A DNA stretch of 64,000 nt from Mesobacillus jeotgali. GTDB lineage: Bacteria > Bacillota > Bacilli > Bacillales > Cytobacillaceae. The notes below the pieces were generated by a model. It searched no databases, was not told the origin of the DNA, and worked only from the letters and a program-made list of their open reading frames with translations. Position 1 is the stretch's first letter, and every line of letters begins with the position of its first letter. The stretch spans positions 4,152,501-4,216,500 of the forward strand of contig NZ_CP134494.1 of the NCBI RefSeq assembly GCF_031759225.1. The letters run 5' to 3'. Below are positions 24,584 through 32,256 of this stretch, one piece after another. The translations under genes and the position numbers were made by a program.

Positions 24584-27097
24584 TTATTCTGCTTTACCGC
24601 AGCAGTTCTTGTATTTCTTGCCACTGCCGCAGATGCATGGGTCATTACGGCCGACATCCATTGATTTGACGACAGGCTTCTTCTTCACTTTGCCGCCTTC
24701 GCCTTCTTTTGGATTCACCGCGTGGCCTTTCGCTACTTCCTGGCGCTCAAGGTTGCTGCGGATTTCAGCTTTCATGATATATTTCGCAACATCGTCTTCG
24801 ATGGATAGGACCATGTTTTCGAACATCGCGAAGCCCTCATGCTGATATTCGCGCAGTGGATCGATCTGGCCATACGCACGCAGGTGGATACCCTGGCGCA
24901 GCTGGTCCATCTGGTCGATATGGTCCATCCACTTTGAGTCAACCGAACGAAGTACGATAACTTTTTCGAATTCACGCATTTGCTCGTCTGTCAGCATTTC
25001 TTCTTTTTCATCATAGCGCTCTTTCACCTTCGCCATGATGGCTTCGATGATTTCATCCTGCTCTTTGCCGCGAAGGTCTTCAGCAGTGATGTCGCCTTCG
25101 TGAAGCAGATTTCCGTTCACATAGTCAATGATGCTGTTCAGATCCCATTTTTCCATATCCTCGCCTGCTGGCGTATGGGCAGAGACATTGCGCTCCAATG
25201 CTGACCTGATCATTCTTTCTACGATATCGCGAAGATTTTCAGACTCTAGAACCTCGTCACGCTGCTTGTAGATGATTTCGCGCTGCTGGCGAAGAACATC
25301 GTCGTACTGAAGCAATTGTTTACGCGCATCGAAGTTGTTGCCCTCAACACGTTTTTGTGCAGATTCAACGGCTCTTGAAACCATCTTGCTCTGGATCGGC
25401 TGGGTATCATCCATGCCAAGGCGCTCCATCATCGCTTTCATATTGTCAGAACCGAAGCGGCGCATCAGTTCATCTTCCATGGAAAGATAGAACTGCGTCA
25501 CACCAGGGTCTCCTTGACGTCCGGAACGTCCACGAAGCTGGTTATCGATACGACGGCTCTCGTGGCGCTCCGTACCAATGACCGCAAGGCCGCCAAGCTC
25601 TTTAACGCCCTCGCCAAGCTTGATGTCCGTACCACGGCCTGCCATGTTCGTCGCGATTGTAACCGATCCCTGATGACCGGCTTCCGCGATGATTTCCGCT
25701 TCACGCTCATGGTTTTTCGCGTTCAGGACATTATGCTTGATGCCTTTTTTCGTTAAAAACGCAGAAATGATTTCCGACGTTTCAATTGCAACAGTACCAA
25801 CAAGAACCGGCTGGCCGGCCTGGTGACGCTCAGCAATGTCATCGGCTACTGCCTTGAACTTGCCCTGCATACTTGCATAAATCAAATCCGGACGGTCGTC
25901 ACGGGCGATCGGACGGTTTGTCGGGATGACGACAACGTTCATATTATAAATATTGCGGAATTCCTCTTCCTCAGTCTTCGCTGTACCCGTCATACCGGAC
26001 AGCTTTTCGTACATACGGAAGTAGTTCTGGAATGTGATTGTCGCAAGCGTCATGCTCTCGTTCTGGATCTCAAGGCCTTCTTTTGCCTCGATCGCCTGGT
26101 GCAAGCCTTCGCTGTAGCGGCGGCCCTTCATCAGACGGCCAGTGAACTGGTCAACGATAACGATTTCGCCATCCTGGACGACGTAATCCACATCTTTGTG
26201 CATGCTCGCCTGGGCTTTCATCGCCTGGTTAATATGGTGAAGCAATGTCACATGCTTGATGTCGAAAAGGTTCTCAATACCAAAAGCCTTCTCGGACTTC
26301 GTGATCCCTTCCTCAGTCAACTGGACACCCTTCGTTTTTTCATCATAAGTGTAATCCTCTTCACGCTTCAAAGTGCGAACGAATGCATTCGCCTGAATGT
26401 AAAGCGCGGCAGATTTTTGCGCAGAGCCGGAAATGATCAACGGTGTACGCGCTTCATCGATCAAGATGGAGTCAACTTCATCGATTACACAGAAGTGTAA
26501 TGGGCGCTGAACCTTCTGATCACTATAAAGCACCATATTGTCACGCAGATAGTCAAAGCCGAACTCGTTGTTCGTACCATAAGTGATATCAGCACGGTAC
26601 GCTTCCTGCTTCTCTTCCTTCGTCATGCTGTTCAGGTTCAAGCCGACAGTCAAGCCAAGGAACTCATACAGCTTGCCCATTTCCACGGCGTCACGGCTTG
26701 CGAGGTATTCGTTGACCGTGATAACGTGCACACCGCGCCCAGTAATCGCGTTCAGATAAACTGGCATTGTCGCTGTAAGGGTTTTACCTTCACCAGTCTT
26801 CATCTCGGAGATATTCCCCTCATGAAGAGCAATACCACCCATCAGCTGGACTTTATAAGGATACAGACCAAGCACACGCTTTGCACCTTCACGTACAACA
26901 GCAAATGCTTCAGTCAGCAAGTCATCAGTAGACTCGCCGTTCTGGTAACGGCTTTTGAACTCCTCCGTTTTTTCCCTAAGCTGGTCGTCAGAAAGCTTTT
27001 CCATATCACCTGCAAGCGCATCAATTTGATCCGCCATTTTCGTCAATTTCTTGATATCGCGTTTATTCTGGTCGAAAATTTTCGTTAAAATCCCCAT
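24584..27097 (-). CDS. secA: SecA preprotein translocase ATPase
   Basis: Motor that drives unfolded preproteins through SecYEG. 837 aa with all parts: Walker [10 protein letters not shown] near residue 103, Walker [18 protein letters not shown], the preprotein cross-linking domain (about 225-370), NBD2 with [13 protein letters not shown], the helical scaffold, and the C-terminal zinc/SecB-type tail [23 protein letters not shown] precedes ATG 27097. Position upstream of prfB is conserved in Bacillus. Confidence 0.97.
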   Translation of the reverse strand: MGILTKIFDQNKRDIKKLTKMADQIDALAGDMEKLSDDQLREKTEEFKSRYQNGESTDDLLTEAFAVVREGAKRVLGLYPYKVQLMGGIALHEGNISEMKTGEGKTLTATMPVYLNAITGRGVHVITVNEYLASRDAVEMGKLYEFLGLTVGLNLNSMTKEEKQEAYRADITYGTNNEFGFDYLRDNMVLYSDQKVQRPLHFCVIDEVDSILIDEARTPLIISGSAQKSAALYIQANAFVRTLKREEDYTYDEKTKGVQLTEEGITKSEKAFGIENLFDIKHVTLLHHINQAMKAQASMHKDVDYVVQDGEIVIVDQFTGRLMKGRRYSEGLHQAIEAKEGLEIQNESMTLATITFQNYFRMYEKLSGMTGTAKTEEEEFRNIYNMNVVVIPTNRPIARDDRPDLIYASMQGKFKAVADDIAERHQAGQPVLVGTVAIETSEIISAFLTKKGIKHNVLNAKNHEREAEIIAEAGHQGSVTIATNMAGRGTDIKLGEGVKELGGLAVIGTERHESRRIDNQLRGRSGRQGDPGVTQFYLSMEDELMRRFGSDNMKAMMERLGMDDTQPIQSKMVSRAVESAQKRVEGNNFDARKQLLQYDDVLRQQREIIYKQRDEVLESENLRDIVERMIRSALERNVSAHTPAGEDMEKWDLNSIIDYVNGNLLHEGDITAEDLRGKEQDEIIEAIMAKVKERYDEKEEMLTDEQMREFEKVIVLRSVDSKWMDHIDQMDQLRQGIHLRAYGQIDPLREYQHEGFAMFENMVLSIEDDVAKYIMKAEIRSNLERQEVAKGHAVNPKEGEGGKVKKKPVVKSMDVGRNDPCICGSGKKYKNCCGKAE

Positions 27098-27134
27098 ACA
27101 GACGCTCCTTTTATCTATTGTATCTCGTTGAATT

Positions 27135-27263
27135 CGAAAAGCGCAAGCGCCTTGTCCAGCCCCGACAAGCGTTGGAGGGCCGACCGGTGAAGTCGTTCTT
27201 TGACTTCATTGGGCGGACCGAAACGACTCGAGGGGCTAGGCGCTGGAGCTGGCCAATTCTCGA
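27135..27263. repeat. Dispersed structured repeat, short copy
   Basis: About 129 bp. AGCGCCT-N5-AGCCCC at the left pairs with GGGGCTAGGCGCT at the right. Between them a second hairpin GAAGTC-N7-GACTTC lies in a stretch nearly identical to the start of the 1445-1855 copy. It is immediately upstream of secA and downstream of the DUF1028 promoter-distal side; no gene is inside. Confidence 0.8.
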
Positions 27264-27405
27264 AGTGAATTCTATTTAATGTCCCAAAGAAAAAAGATTC
27301 GCTGTAAACGCACCGAATCCCTTTTAGAAAAATTCGATTTATTTCTAATTACCATTTTACCACTAACAACAGGGGGTGACAACCAATCGGGGGTGGCGCA
27401 AAAAG

Positions 27406-27429
27406 TCCCTCTGCCAGTTGACAGAGGGA
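27406..27429 (-). terminator. Terminator of the DUF1028 gene
   Basis: TCCCTCTG / CAGAGGGA hairpin followed on the minus strand by CTTTTTG. Confidence 0.85.
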
Positions 27430-27438
27430 TGATTTGTA

Positions 27439-28281
27439 TTATTGGTTTTTCATAAACTCCAAAACTTCCAGATCTATTTTACTTTTCTCCTGTTCTCTTT
27501 CTTCAAAGTTTTCGGTGTGGATGTAGGAAGTGAGCGCTTTGTGGAGATCTTCGTCGTCAGATGGGTCTGCCTTAAGGTAATCCAAACGCTTAAGGTGCTG
27601 GACGACTGTTTCCTTAACTTCTCCTTCGATTGCGACAACGTTCTCCGGCTTTGACTTGGCAAAATAAAGCTGCTGAAGGCCATAGATGCGTATCAACTCG
27701 GTGATTGGTTCCGGATGGTCATCGACTCGAAGATCGATATAACGATCATTGTAGCCCCCGTAGCCGCCCTTCTCCTTGACAACAAGAAGTGCCGCTGACT
27801 GTTGGCCTCTGCTGTCGCCACCCGCTTGCTGGCCAGCGTTAAGTGCCTGTAGCAACCTGTGGGCGAGCGAACCTTCCGTTGACTCAAACGTTTCAGCCAT
27901 TGCTTTAACTGTATTTTCATCTACTAAAATATTACCCTGTGCCGCGAAATGCTTCCCAGTCACTCCGCCTGCCCAGTCATAGCAATAAGTTCCTGTAAAA
28001 GTTGCTGGGTTGCCCTCGGCGTCAATCAAGCCAACCTGGCGCATCTCCTTGTCAGGGTCATCCTTTGTGATCAGCTCCATCACTTCCTCAGCCGATTTCC
28101 CCTGCGCCATCAACTCAAGCGCCTGAGGCCCATATGCTGTATTCGCATAAGACTGCGTAGCCACAGCACCCACTCCCGCCTTCGCAAAAGGAACTACTGC
28201 CCCTACTCCAAGAAATTTAGATTGTACCGCAATTCCCCATTCTTTTTCCTGCGGATCAAAACCTACGATAGAAAATGTCAT
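27439..28281 (-). CDS. DUF1028 family protein (Ntn-hydrolase-like)
   Basis: The 280-aa protein starts MTFSIVGFDPQEKEWGIAVQ and keeps the DUF1028 landmarks: VGAVVPFAKAGVGAVATQSYAN, TGTYCYDWAGG, AAQGNILV, and GDSRGQQSAALLVV, with D/H-rich ends. The family has an Ntn-hydrolase-like fold but no agreed substrate; the second residue Thr may become the nucleophile once Met is removed (inference). The C-terminal 60 residues may be a small add-on domain. GGAGGCG precedes ATG 28281. It sits between hpf and secA, where B. subtilis has no such gene, so it is probably an insertion. Confidence 0.85.
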   Translation of the reverse strand: MTFSIVGFDPQEKEWGIAVQSKFLGVGAVVPFAKAGVGAVATQSYANTAYGPQALELMAQGKSAEEVMELITKDDPDKEMRQVGLIDAEGNPATFTGTYCYDWAGGVTGKHFAAQGNILVDENTVKAMAETFESTEGSLAHRLLQALNAGQQAGGDSRGQQSAALLVVKEKGGYGGYNDRYIDLRVDDHPEPITELIRIYGLQQLYFAKSKPENVVAIEGEVKETVVQHLKRLDYLKADPSDDEDLHKALTSYIHTENFEEREQEKSKIDLEVLEFMKNQ

Positions 28282-28349
28282 ATGTATCGCCTCCTGTAAA
28301 AATTATTTCGGCACTCGGTATAAAATTTCCTTCCTATGAACAAATTAAA

Positions 28350-28376
28350 ACCCACAGCCAATTTCTGACTGTGGGT
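28350..28376 (-). terminator. Terminator of hpf
   Basis: ACCCACAG / CTGTGGGT hairpin followed on the minus strand by TTTAATTTG. Confidence 0.8.
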
Positions 28377-28390
28377 AGAGTGTTAGATTA

Positions 28391-28936
28391 TTATTGAGCT
28401 TCAATCAAACCATAGCGGCCGTCGTTACGCTTGTAAACAACATTTGTTTGGTTAGTTTCAGCGTTTGTGAACACGTAGAAGCTGTGGCCTAGCATGTTCA
28501 TCTGCAGGATCGCTTCTTCGCTGTCCATTGGCTTCAGGTCGAAACTCTTAGTACGGACAACTTCAAGATCTTCGTCTTCTTCAACCTGCTCAACTTCAGT
28601 GAAAATTGGAGCGTAATCCTTCAGGCTTTCCTTTTCACGGAATTTGCGGTTGACCTTTGTTTTGTGCTTGCGGATTTGACGCTCAAGCTTATCAGTGATC
28701 AAATCGATCGCAGCATACATATCTTCATGAAGCTCCTCTGCGCGAAGCACAAGGTCCTTCATTGGAATTGTAATTTCAACTTTTGATTTTTTATCCTGGT
28801 AAACTTTCAAGTTAACGTTCACATTGGCATTGGGTGACTCGGTAAAATACCGGTCAAGCTTCGCAACCTTCTTCTCTACATACTCTCTGATTGCTGGCGT
28901 TACCTCAATGTTTTCTCCACGAATGTTGTAGTTCAT
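28391..28936 (-). CDS. hpf: Long-form ribosome hibernation promoting factor (HPF)
   Basis: Binds the decoding region of idle ribosomes and, through its C-terminal domain, joins them into 100S dimers. N-terminal HPF/YfiA domain at residues 1-100 (MNYNIRGENIEVTPAIREYVEKK), a linker, and the dimerisation domain about 125-181 (SFDLKPMDSEEAILQMNMLGHSFYVF). 181 aa is the long form (B. subtilis YvyD 189). Ribosome binding site AAAGGAGG. In B. subtilis it is under SigB and SigH; no clear promoter of these types was seen here. Confidence 0.95.
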   Translation of the reverse strand: MNYNIRGENIEVTPAIREYVEKKVAKLDRYFTESPNANVNVNLKVYQDKKSKVEITIPMKDLVLRAEELHEDMYAAIDLITDKLERQIRKHKTKVNRKFREKESLKDYAPIFTEVEQVEEDEDLEVVRTKSFDLKPMDSEEAILQMNMLGHSFYVFTNAETNQTNVVYKRNDGRYGLIEAQ

Positions 28937-29087
28937 AGTGGACTCCTCCTTTGGGATATGACTATGTATTACTAATTCTATTTTACCCCAAAGAACTCCT
29001 TCAAAAACAGTCAGAAGATTTGACGATTTTATGTCTGTTTTTACTGTCGGAATAGTGGATAATTTGCAGGTGCTTGTCCGAATATGA

Positions 29088-29115
29088 AAAAACCGCCCGG
29101 GATTGGGCGGTTCAT
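29088..29115 (-). terminator. Terminator of the flaG-fliD-fliS-fliT operon
   Basis: AACCGCCC / GGGCGGTT hairpin followed on the minus strand by TTTTCATATTC, about 80 bases after fliT. Confidence 0.85.
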
Positions 29116-29194
29116 TGAATTAATAAAGCCAAGTTTTTATTATAGTGGTTGGATCAAAAAACCTTTTTTCACTTAAGGTGTTCAAAGCTTCCAC

Positions 29195-29539
29195 CTATTT
29201 CCTCTTATCATAAAACATGCCGTCCGATGCAAGGCTTTGATATGTATTCACATACTTGGAATTGGACTCTTTTTTTATCTGCAAGCCCTTAATGTCTTTT
29301 TGGATTGAAATTTTTTCGGCCAGCAAGAGTTGTGACACTCTACGGTTCATTTGAACCAGCCTTTTACCGAGTTCCGTTTCTTCGGGTGTATAAGGAGGAA
29401 GTATCTCTTCCATTAATAGTTCCCGTTTCTCCAAAAGTTGTTCCGCTTGAGCTATTTTATTATCCCTGTCACCTTCAGAACTTTCCAAAAGCTGAATCAG
29501 TTGATCGGTCAATTGAAGAAATTCTTTTACAGCACTCAC
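29195..29539 (-). CDS. fliT: FliT-like flagellar export chaperone
   Basis: Small helical protein (114 aa) with predicted coiled coils throughout, in the place of fliT after fliS. FliT-type proteins guard the FliD cap protein before export. Sequence conservation in this family is low; the call rests mainly on length, helix content (SAVKEFLQLTDQLIQLLES) and gene order. Its start touches the fliS stop, which suggests coupled translation. Confidence 0.75.
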   Translation of the reverse strand: MSAVKEFLQLTDQLIQLLESSEGDRDNKIAQAEQLLEKRELLMEEILPPYTPEETELGKRLVQMNRRVSQLLLAEKISIQKDIKGLQIKKESNSKYVNTYQSLASDGMFYDKRK

Positions 29540-29940
29540 TAGGCCATTCCGCCCTGGTTATGCTGCTTTTGACGATTAATCTGGATAGCCTGCTTCCAGG
29601 TATCACGAAAGTCGGTGACAAGACCTTCCACCTCATCTAAAATTTCGATATTGTTCTTTATATTTGCCTCAATCAGCCTACGGTTCATGTAGTCATACAA
29701 GGACATCATGCTTTGGGAAACCTCAAGATCCATATTAAGCGTAACCATAAGCTCCTGTATGATTTTTTGCGCTTTTAAAATATTTGTGTTCTTTGTTTGA
29801 ATATCTTTGATTTGTATAGCTTGTTTTGCAAGATTAATAAACTTTAAACATCCGTTGTATAGCATTAAAGTCAGTTCCCCCGGTGAAGCAGTGGTAACTG
29901 AGTTTTGCTTATAAGAATGATAGGGGTTATTCATTGCCAT
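29539..29940 (-). CDS. fliS: FliS flagellin export chaperone
   Basis: Binds the C-terminal helix of flagellin in the cytoplasm, prevents early polymerisation and helps FliW/CsrA control of hag. 133 aa with the FliS opening NPYHSYKQNSVTTASPGELTLMLYNGCLKF, a four-helix bundle and no membrane segment. It follows fliD by 30 bases. Confidence 0.95.
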   Translation of the reverse strand: MAMNNPYHSYKQNSVTTASPGELTLMLYNGCLKFINLAKQAIQIKDIQTKNTNILKAQKIIQELMVTLNMDLEVSQSMMSLYDYMNRRLIEANIKNNIEILDEVEGLVTDFRDTWKQAIQINRQKQHNQGGMA

Positions 29941-29970
29941 TTTTTACTCTCCTTTTCTAGAAAGGGAATT

Positions 29971-31473
29971 TTAGTACCCGCCACCGAATTGCTGCATTAG
30001 ATACATAGATTGACTGTTAGATTGTTGAATTGCTTTTTCCATAGCTGTAAACTGACGCCAATAACGATTTTCCACATTTATCATGCGTTCTTGAAAACGA
30101 TCTATTTGGTCATCAATACTATCTAAAGTTCGTCCAATTGTGAAATTGTTATTGATACTTGTTGTTTTACCTGCACGTTTTTCAATATTAACCATGGTAG
30201 CTTTCAAGGTATCCCTTAATCGACGTCCTAGACCTTGCGCATCACCAGTTCCTTCTTTTGAAAAAAGATCGTATAATGCATTTGGATTCTCTGTAATAGC
30301 CGCTTTTAATTTTTCTGTATTTACGACTAGTTTTCCACCATCACGATAATTACTAGAGGTTGTAATACCGATATCAAAAAGTTTATCTGTTCCAGTAAGC
30401 CCCGTTACAGTTGTATATAAGCTCAAGCGCATATTATTTAGTGCACCTGAAAGAATTGAGTCTCCTCTAAGTGTTCCACTTCTAGCTTTTTCTTCCCAAC
30501 GTTCAATATCCTTTTCTTTCATTGCATCCTTTTGTTCTGTTGACAAAGGCTGAAAGTCTCTATATTTTTTTTCTTCCAGCTTTCCTTGTATATTTTCTAT
30601 TAAAGAATTATATCCATCTACAAACTTCATAATTGTACTTAAAACAGCTTCTGTATCTGTAGAAGATGAGAAGGTAACAGGTTCTGTAGTTGTATTGTTT
30701 AATTTAAATTCAACACCATTAATATTAAATGTGTTAGTTGATTTTTCAATAGGCATTCCATTATACGTTAAAGAAGCATTAACTCCAGAAGCACCAGTTC
30801 CCTGTAACTTTGCTGTTTCATTGTCTGATGCCATATTCATCTGTGTCCAAAAGTTACCATCACTTCCAATTACGATCTCTGAGGAATTTAAAACATCTCC
30901 GGTATTCTTAGCAATAAGAGATAATGTGCCTTTTGTCTTATCATAATATGCTGATACATCGGTCTGGCTGTTGATTTTAGCAATAACGCTATCTAACGTA
31001 TCAGTTGCGGAATCTATAGTGACCGTTTTCTCTGTTCCAAGGGTACCATCTTTGGCAGTTGATCTAATGGTTATTGCCTGACTCCCTATTCCGAGATCCG
31101 CTAATTTAACTGTTGGGTCAATTGTAACTTGAGAATTCGAATACATACTGCCTGCAGAAGCCAAGTTATGAACTTCAATTGTACCTGAGAAATCAGATGT
31201 AGAATTAATGTTGTTAATCGAGACGGCACCTGGATTAGTATTTGAAATGGTCTTCTGTATGTAGGAAGCCTTTTTCAAAACACTATCAAAAATTAAAGTG
31301 TCAAATTCTAATAGGGCTTTATTCAAATCCCGATAATCATCTCGTTGCCATTCCATATACTGTTTTTTTTGGTTCAGTTTATCTAAAGGTATGCGTTCAG
31401 CTTTCATCAAGTCACTTACAAGCTGATCTATGTCCATGCCGCTTGCCAATCCACCTATTCTCATTCCTGACAT
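29971..31473 (-). CDS. fliD: FliD flagellar cap protein (HAP2)
   Basis: Caps the filament tip and helps flagellin fold into place. 500 aa with N-terminal FliD_N (residues 5-100, GLASGMDIDQLVSDLMKAERIPLDKLNQKK), variable middle domains and C-terminal FliD_C helices (about 250-480, ending YLMQQFGGGY). Conserved ends form the coiled legs. Second gene of the flaG operon, 9 bases after flaG. Confidence 0.95.
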   Translation of the reverse strand: MSGMRIGGLASGMDIDQLVSDLMKAERIPLDKLNQKKQYMEWQRDDYRDLNKALLEFDTLIFDSVLKKASYIQKTISNTNPGAVSINNINSTSDFSGTIEVHNLASAGSMYSNSQVTIDPTVKLADLGIGSQAITIRSTAKDGTLGTEKTVTIDSATDTLDSVIAKINSQTDVSAYYDKTKGTLSLIAKNTGDVLNSSEIVIGSDGNFWTQMNMASDNETAKLQGTGASGVNASLTYNGMPIEKSTNTFNINGVEFKLNNTTTEPVTFSSSTDTEAVLSTIMKFVDGYNSLIENIQGKLEEKKYRDFQPLSTEQKDAMKEKDIERWEEKARSGTLRGDSILSGALNNMRLSLYTTVTGLTGTDKLFDIGITTSSNYRDGGKLVVNTEKLKAAITENPNALYDLFSKEGTGDAQGLGRRLRDTLKATMVNIEKRAGKTTSINNNFTIGRTLDSIDDQIDRFQERMINVENRYWRQFTAMEKAIQQSNSQSMYLMQQFGGGY

Positions 31474-31482
31474 ATAATCACC

Positions 31483-31833
31483 TCAAATCTTTTTATCTAT
31501 CATTAGCCCAATAAACTCTGTCATCGCTGCATAAAAGTCAAGCATTTTCTTAGGCGGTATCTCCCTTACTATTTCCTTAGTTTTATCATCTATTATTTTT
31601 ACGTAATACTCATTTAGTTTTTCATGAAATTCAAACTTCAAGGATGTTGGAGAGTTTTCCATAAACTTGTTTATTTTATTTACAACTTCTTCTACTTTTA
31701 ACCTTGAAATTGACTGACCTTCTTTTTGGAAGTTTTCTTCCTCCGGTAATTTAACTAATTCTTCCTGCATCTGGATGTTTTCTACATTTCTAAGTTGTGA
31801 GGTAAAATTATTCGATGATAATCGTTCAATCAT
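31483..31833 (-). CDS. flaG: FlaG family flagellar protein
   Basis: Small cytoplasmic protein (116 aa) of the FlaG family, thought to affect filament length. The conserved C-terminal half reads LKFEFHEKLNEYYVKIIDDKTKEIVREIPPKKMLDFYAAM. The N-terminal half is charged and variable. It heads the flaG-fliD-fliS-fliT operon; a SigD promoter lies 37-63 bases upstream. Confidence 0.92.
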   Translation of the reverse strand: MIERLSSNNFTSQLRNVENIQMQEELVKLPEEENFQKEGQSISRLKVEEVVNKINKFMENSPTSLKFEFHEKLNEYYVKIIDDKTKEIVREIPPKKMLDFYAAMTEFIGLMIDKKI

Positions 31834-31869
31834 CTTGTTCTCCCCCTGGTTTTAACAGTCTTTATAGTT

Positions 31870-31896
31870 TTATCGGAATTAAAGCAAATTAATTTA
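31870..31896 (-). promoter_or_regulatory. SigD promoter of flaG-fliDST
   Basis: Minus strand TAAA (31896-31893), 15-base spacer, TCCGATAA (31877-31870). Matches the motility sigma consensus TAAA-N15-GCCGATAT. Confidence 0.85.
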
Positions 31897-32002
31897 GTTC
31901 ATTTGGAGATTTATTTTCATTACAAAATTGCTCTTCTAAAAAAATCAGAAAATATTACCAAAATAGGACTAAATGCCTATTAATTTAACATAAGCAAACT
32001 AT

Positions 32003-32008
32003 TATAAT
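32003..32008 (+). promoter_or_regulatory. SigA -10 box for the c-di-GMP riboswitch transcript
   Basis: TATAAT about 30 bases before the aptamer; the -35 region (near 31980) is weak. Confidence 0.5.
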
Positions 32009-32035
32009 AGACTAAAACTCACATATATCCTAAAG

Positions 32036-32115
32036 TGTTAAAGGCAAACTATAGGAAACTATAGGACGCAAAGCCATGGGCCTGTTCTGTTTAACAGATG
32101 GCAGCCGGTTACCTC
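32036..32115 (+). ncRNA. Cyclic di-GMP-I (GEMM-I) riboswitch aptamer
   Basis: The conserved blocks are in order: AAAGGCAAAC, a GNRA-like tetraloop stem (CTATAGGAAACTATAG), GACGCAAAGCC, a P3 arm (ATGGGCCTG...ACAGATGGCAG) and CCGGTTACC. This is the GEMM-I consensus, which binds one c-di-GMP. Downstream is a terminator (32140-32165) and then a secreted adhesin-like protein, the usual kind of target. Confidence 0.93.
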
Positions 32116-32139
32116 AAGGAACATAGACTATGTACCTAT

Positions 32140-32165
32140 GAACCTTATCCTTAAGGTTCTTTTTT
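32140..32165 (+). terminator. Expression-platform terminator of the c-di-GMP riboswitch
   Basis: GAACCTTA-TCCT-TAAGGTTC stem followed by TTTTTT, 25 bases after the aptamer and about 90 bases before the gene. Ligand binding would change its formation; the direction cannot be settled by eye. Confidence 0.85.
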
Positions 32166-32256
32166 CATTTTTACATTACTATCAACTTACCTCTAATAGT
32201 TGGGGGATCCAGTTGTTTATAATAAAAAAAATATAACAAAGGATGGAAATTTGCCG

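Noticed and set aside
25514..26500. Plus-strand ORFs opposite secA (also those opposite prfB, ftsE, cadA and the CoA-disulfide reductase gene)
   Set aside because: They are antisense shadows of strongly conserved genes, lack ribosome binding sites and give no recognisable protein.
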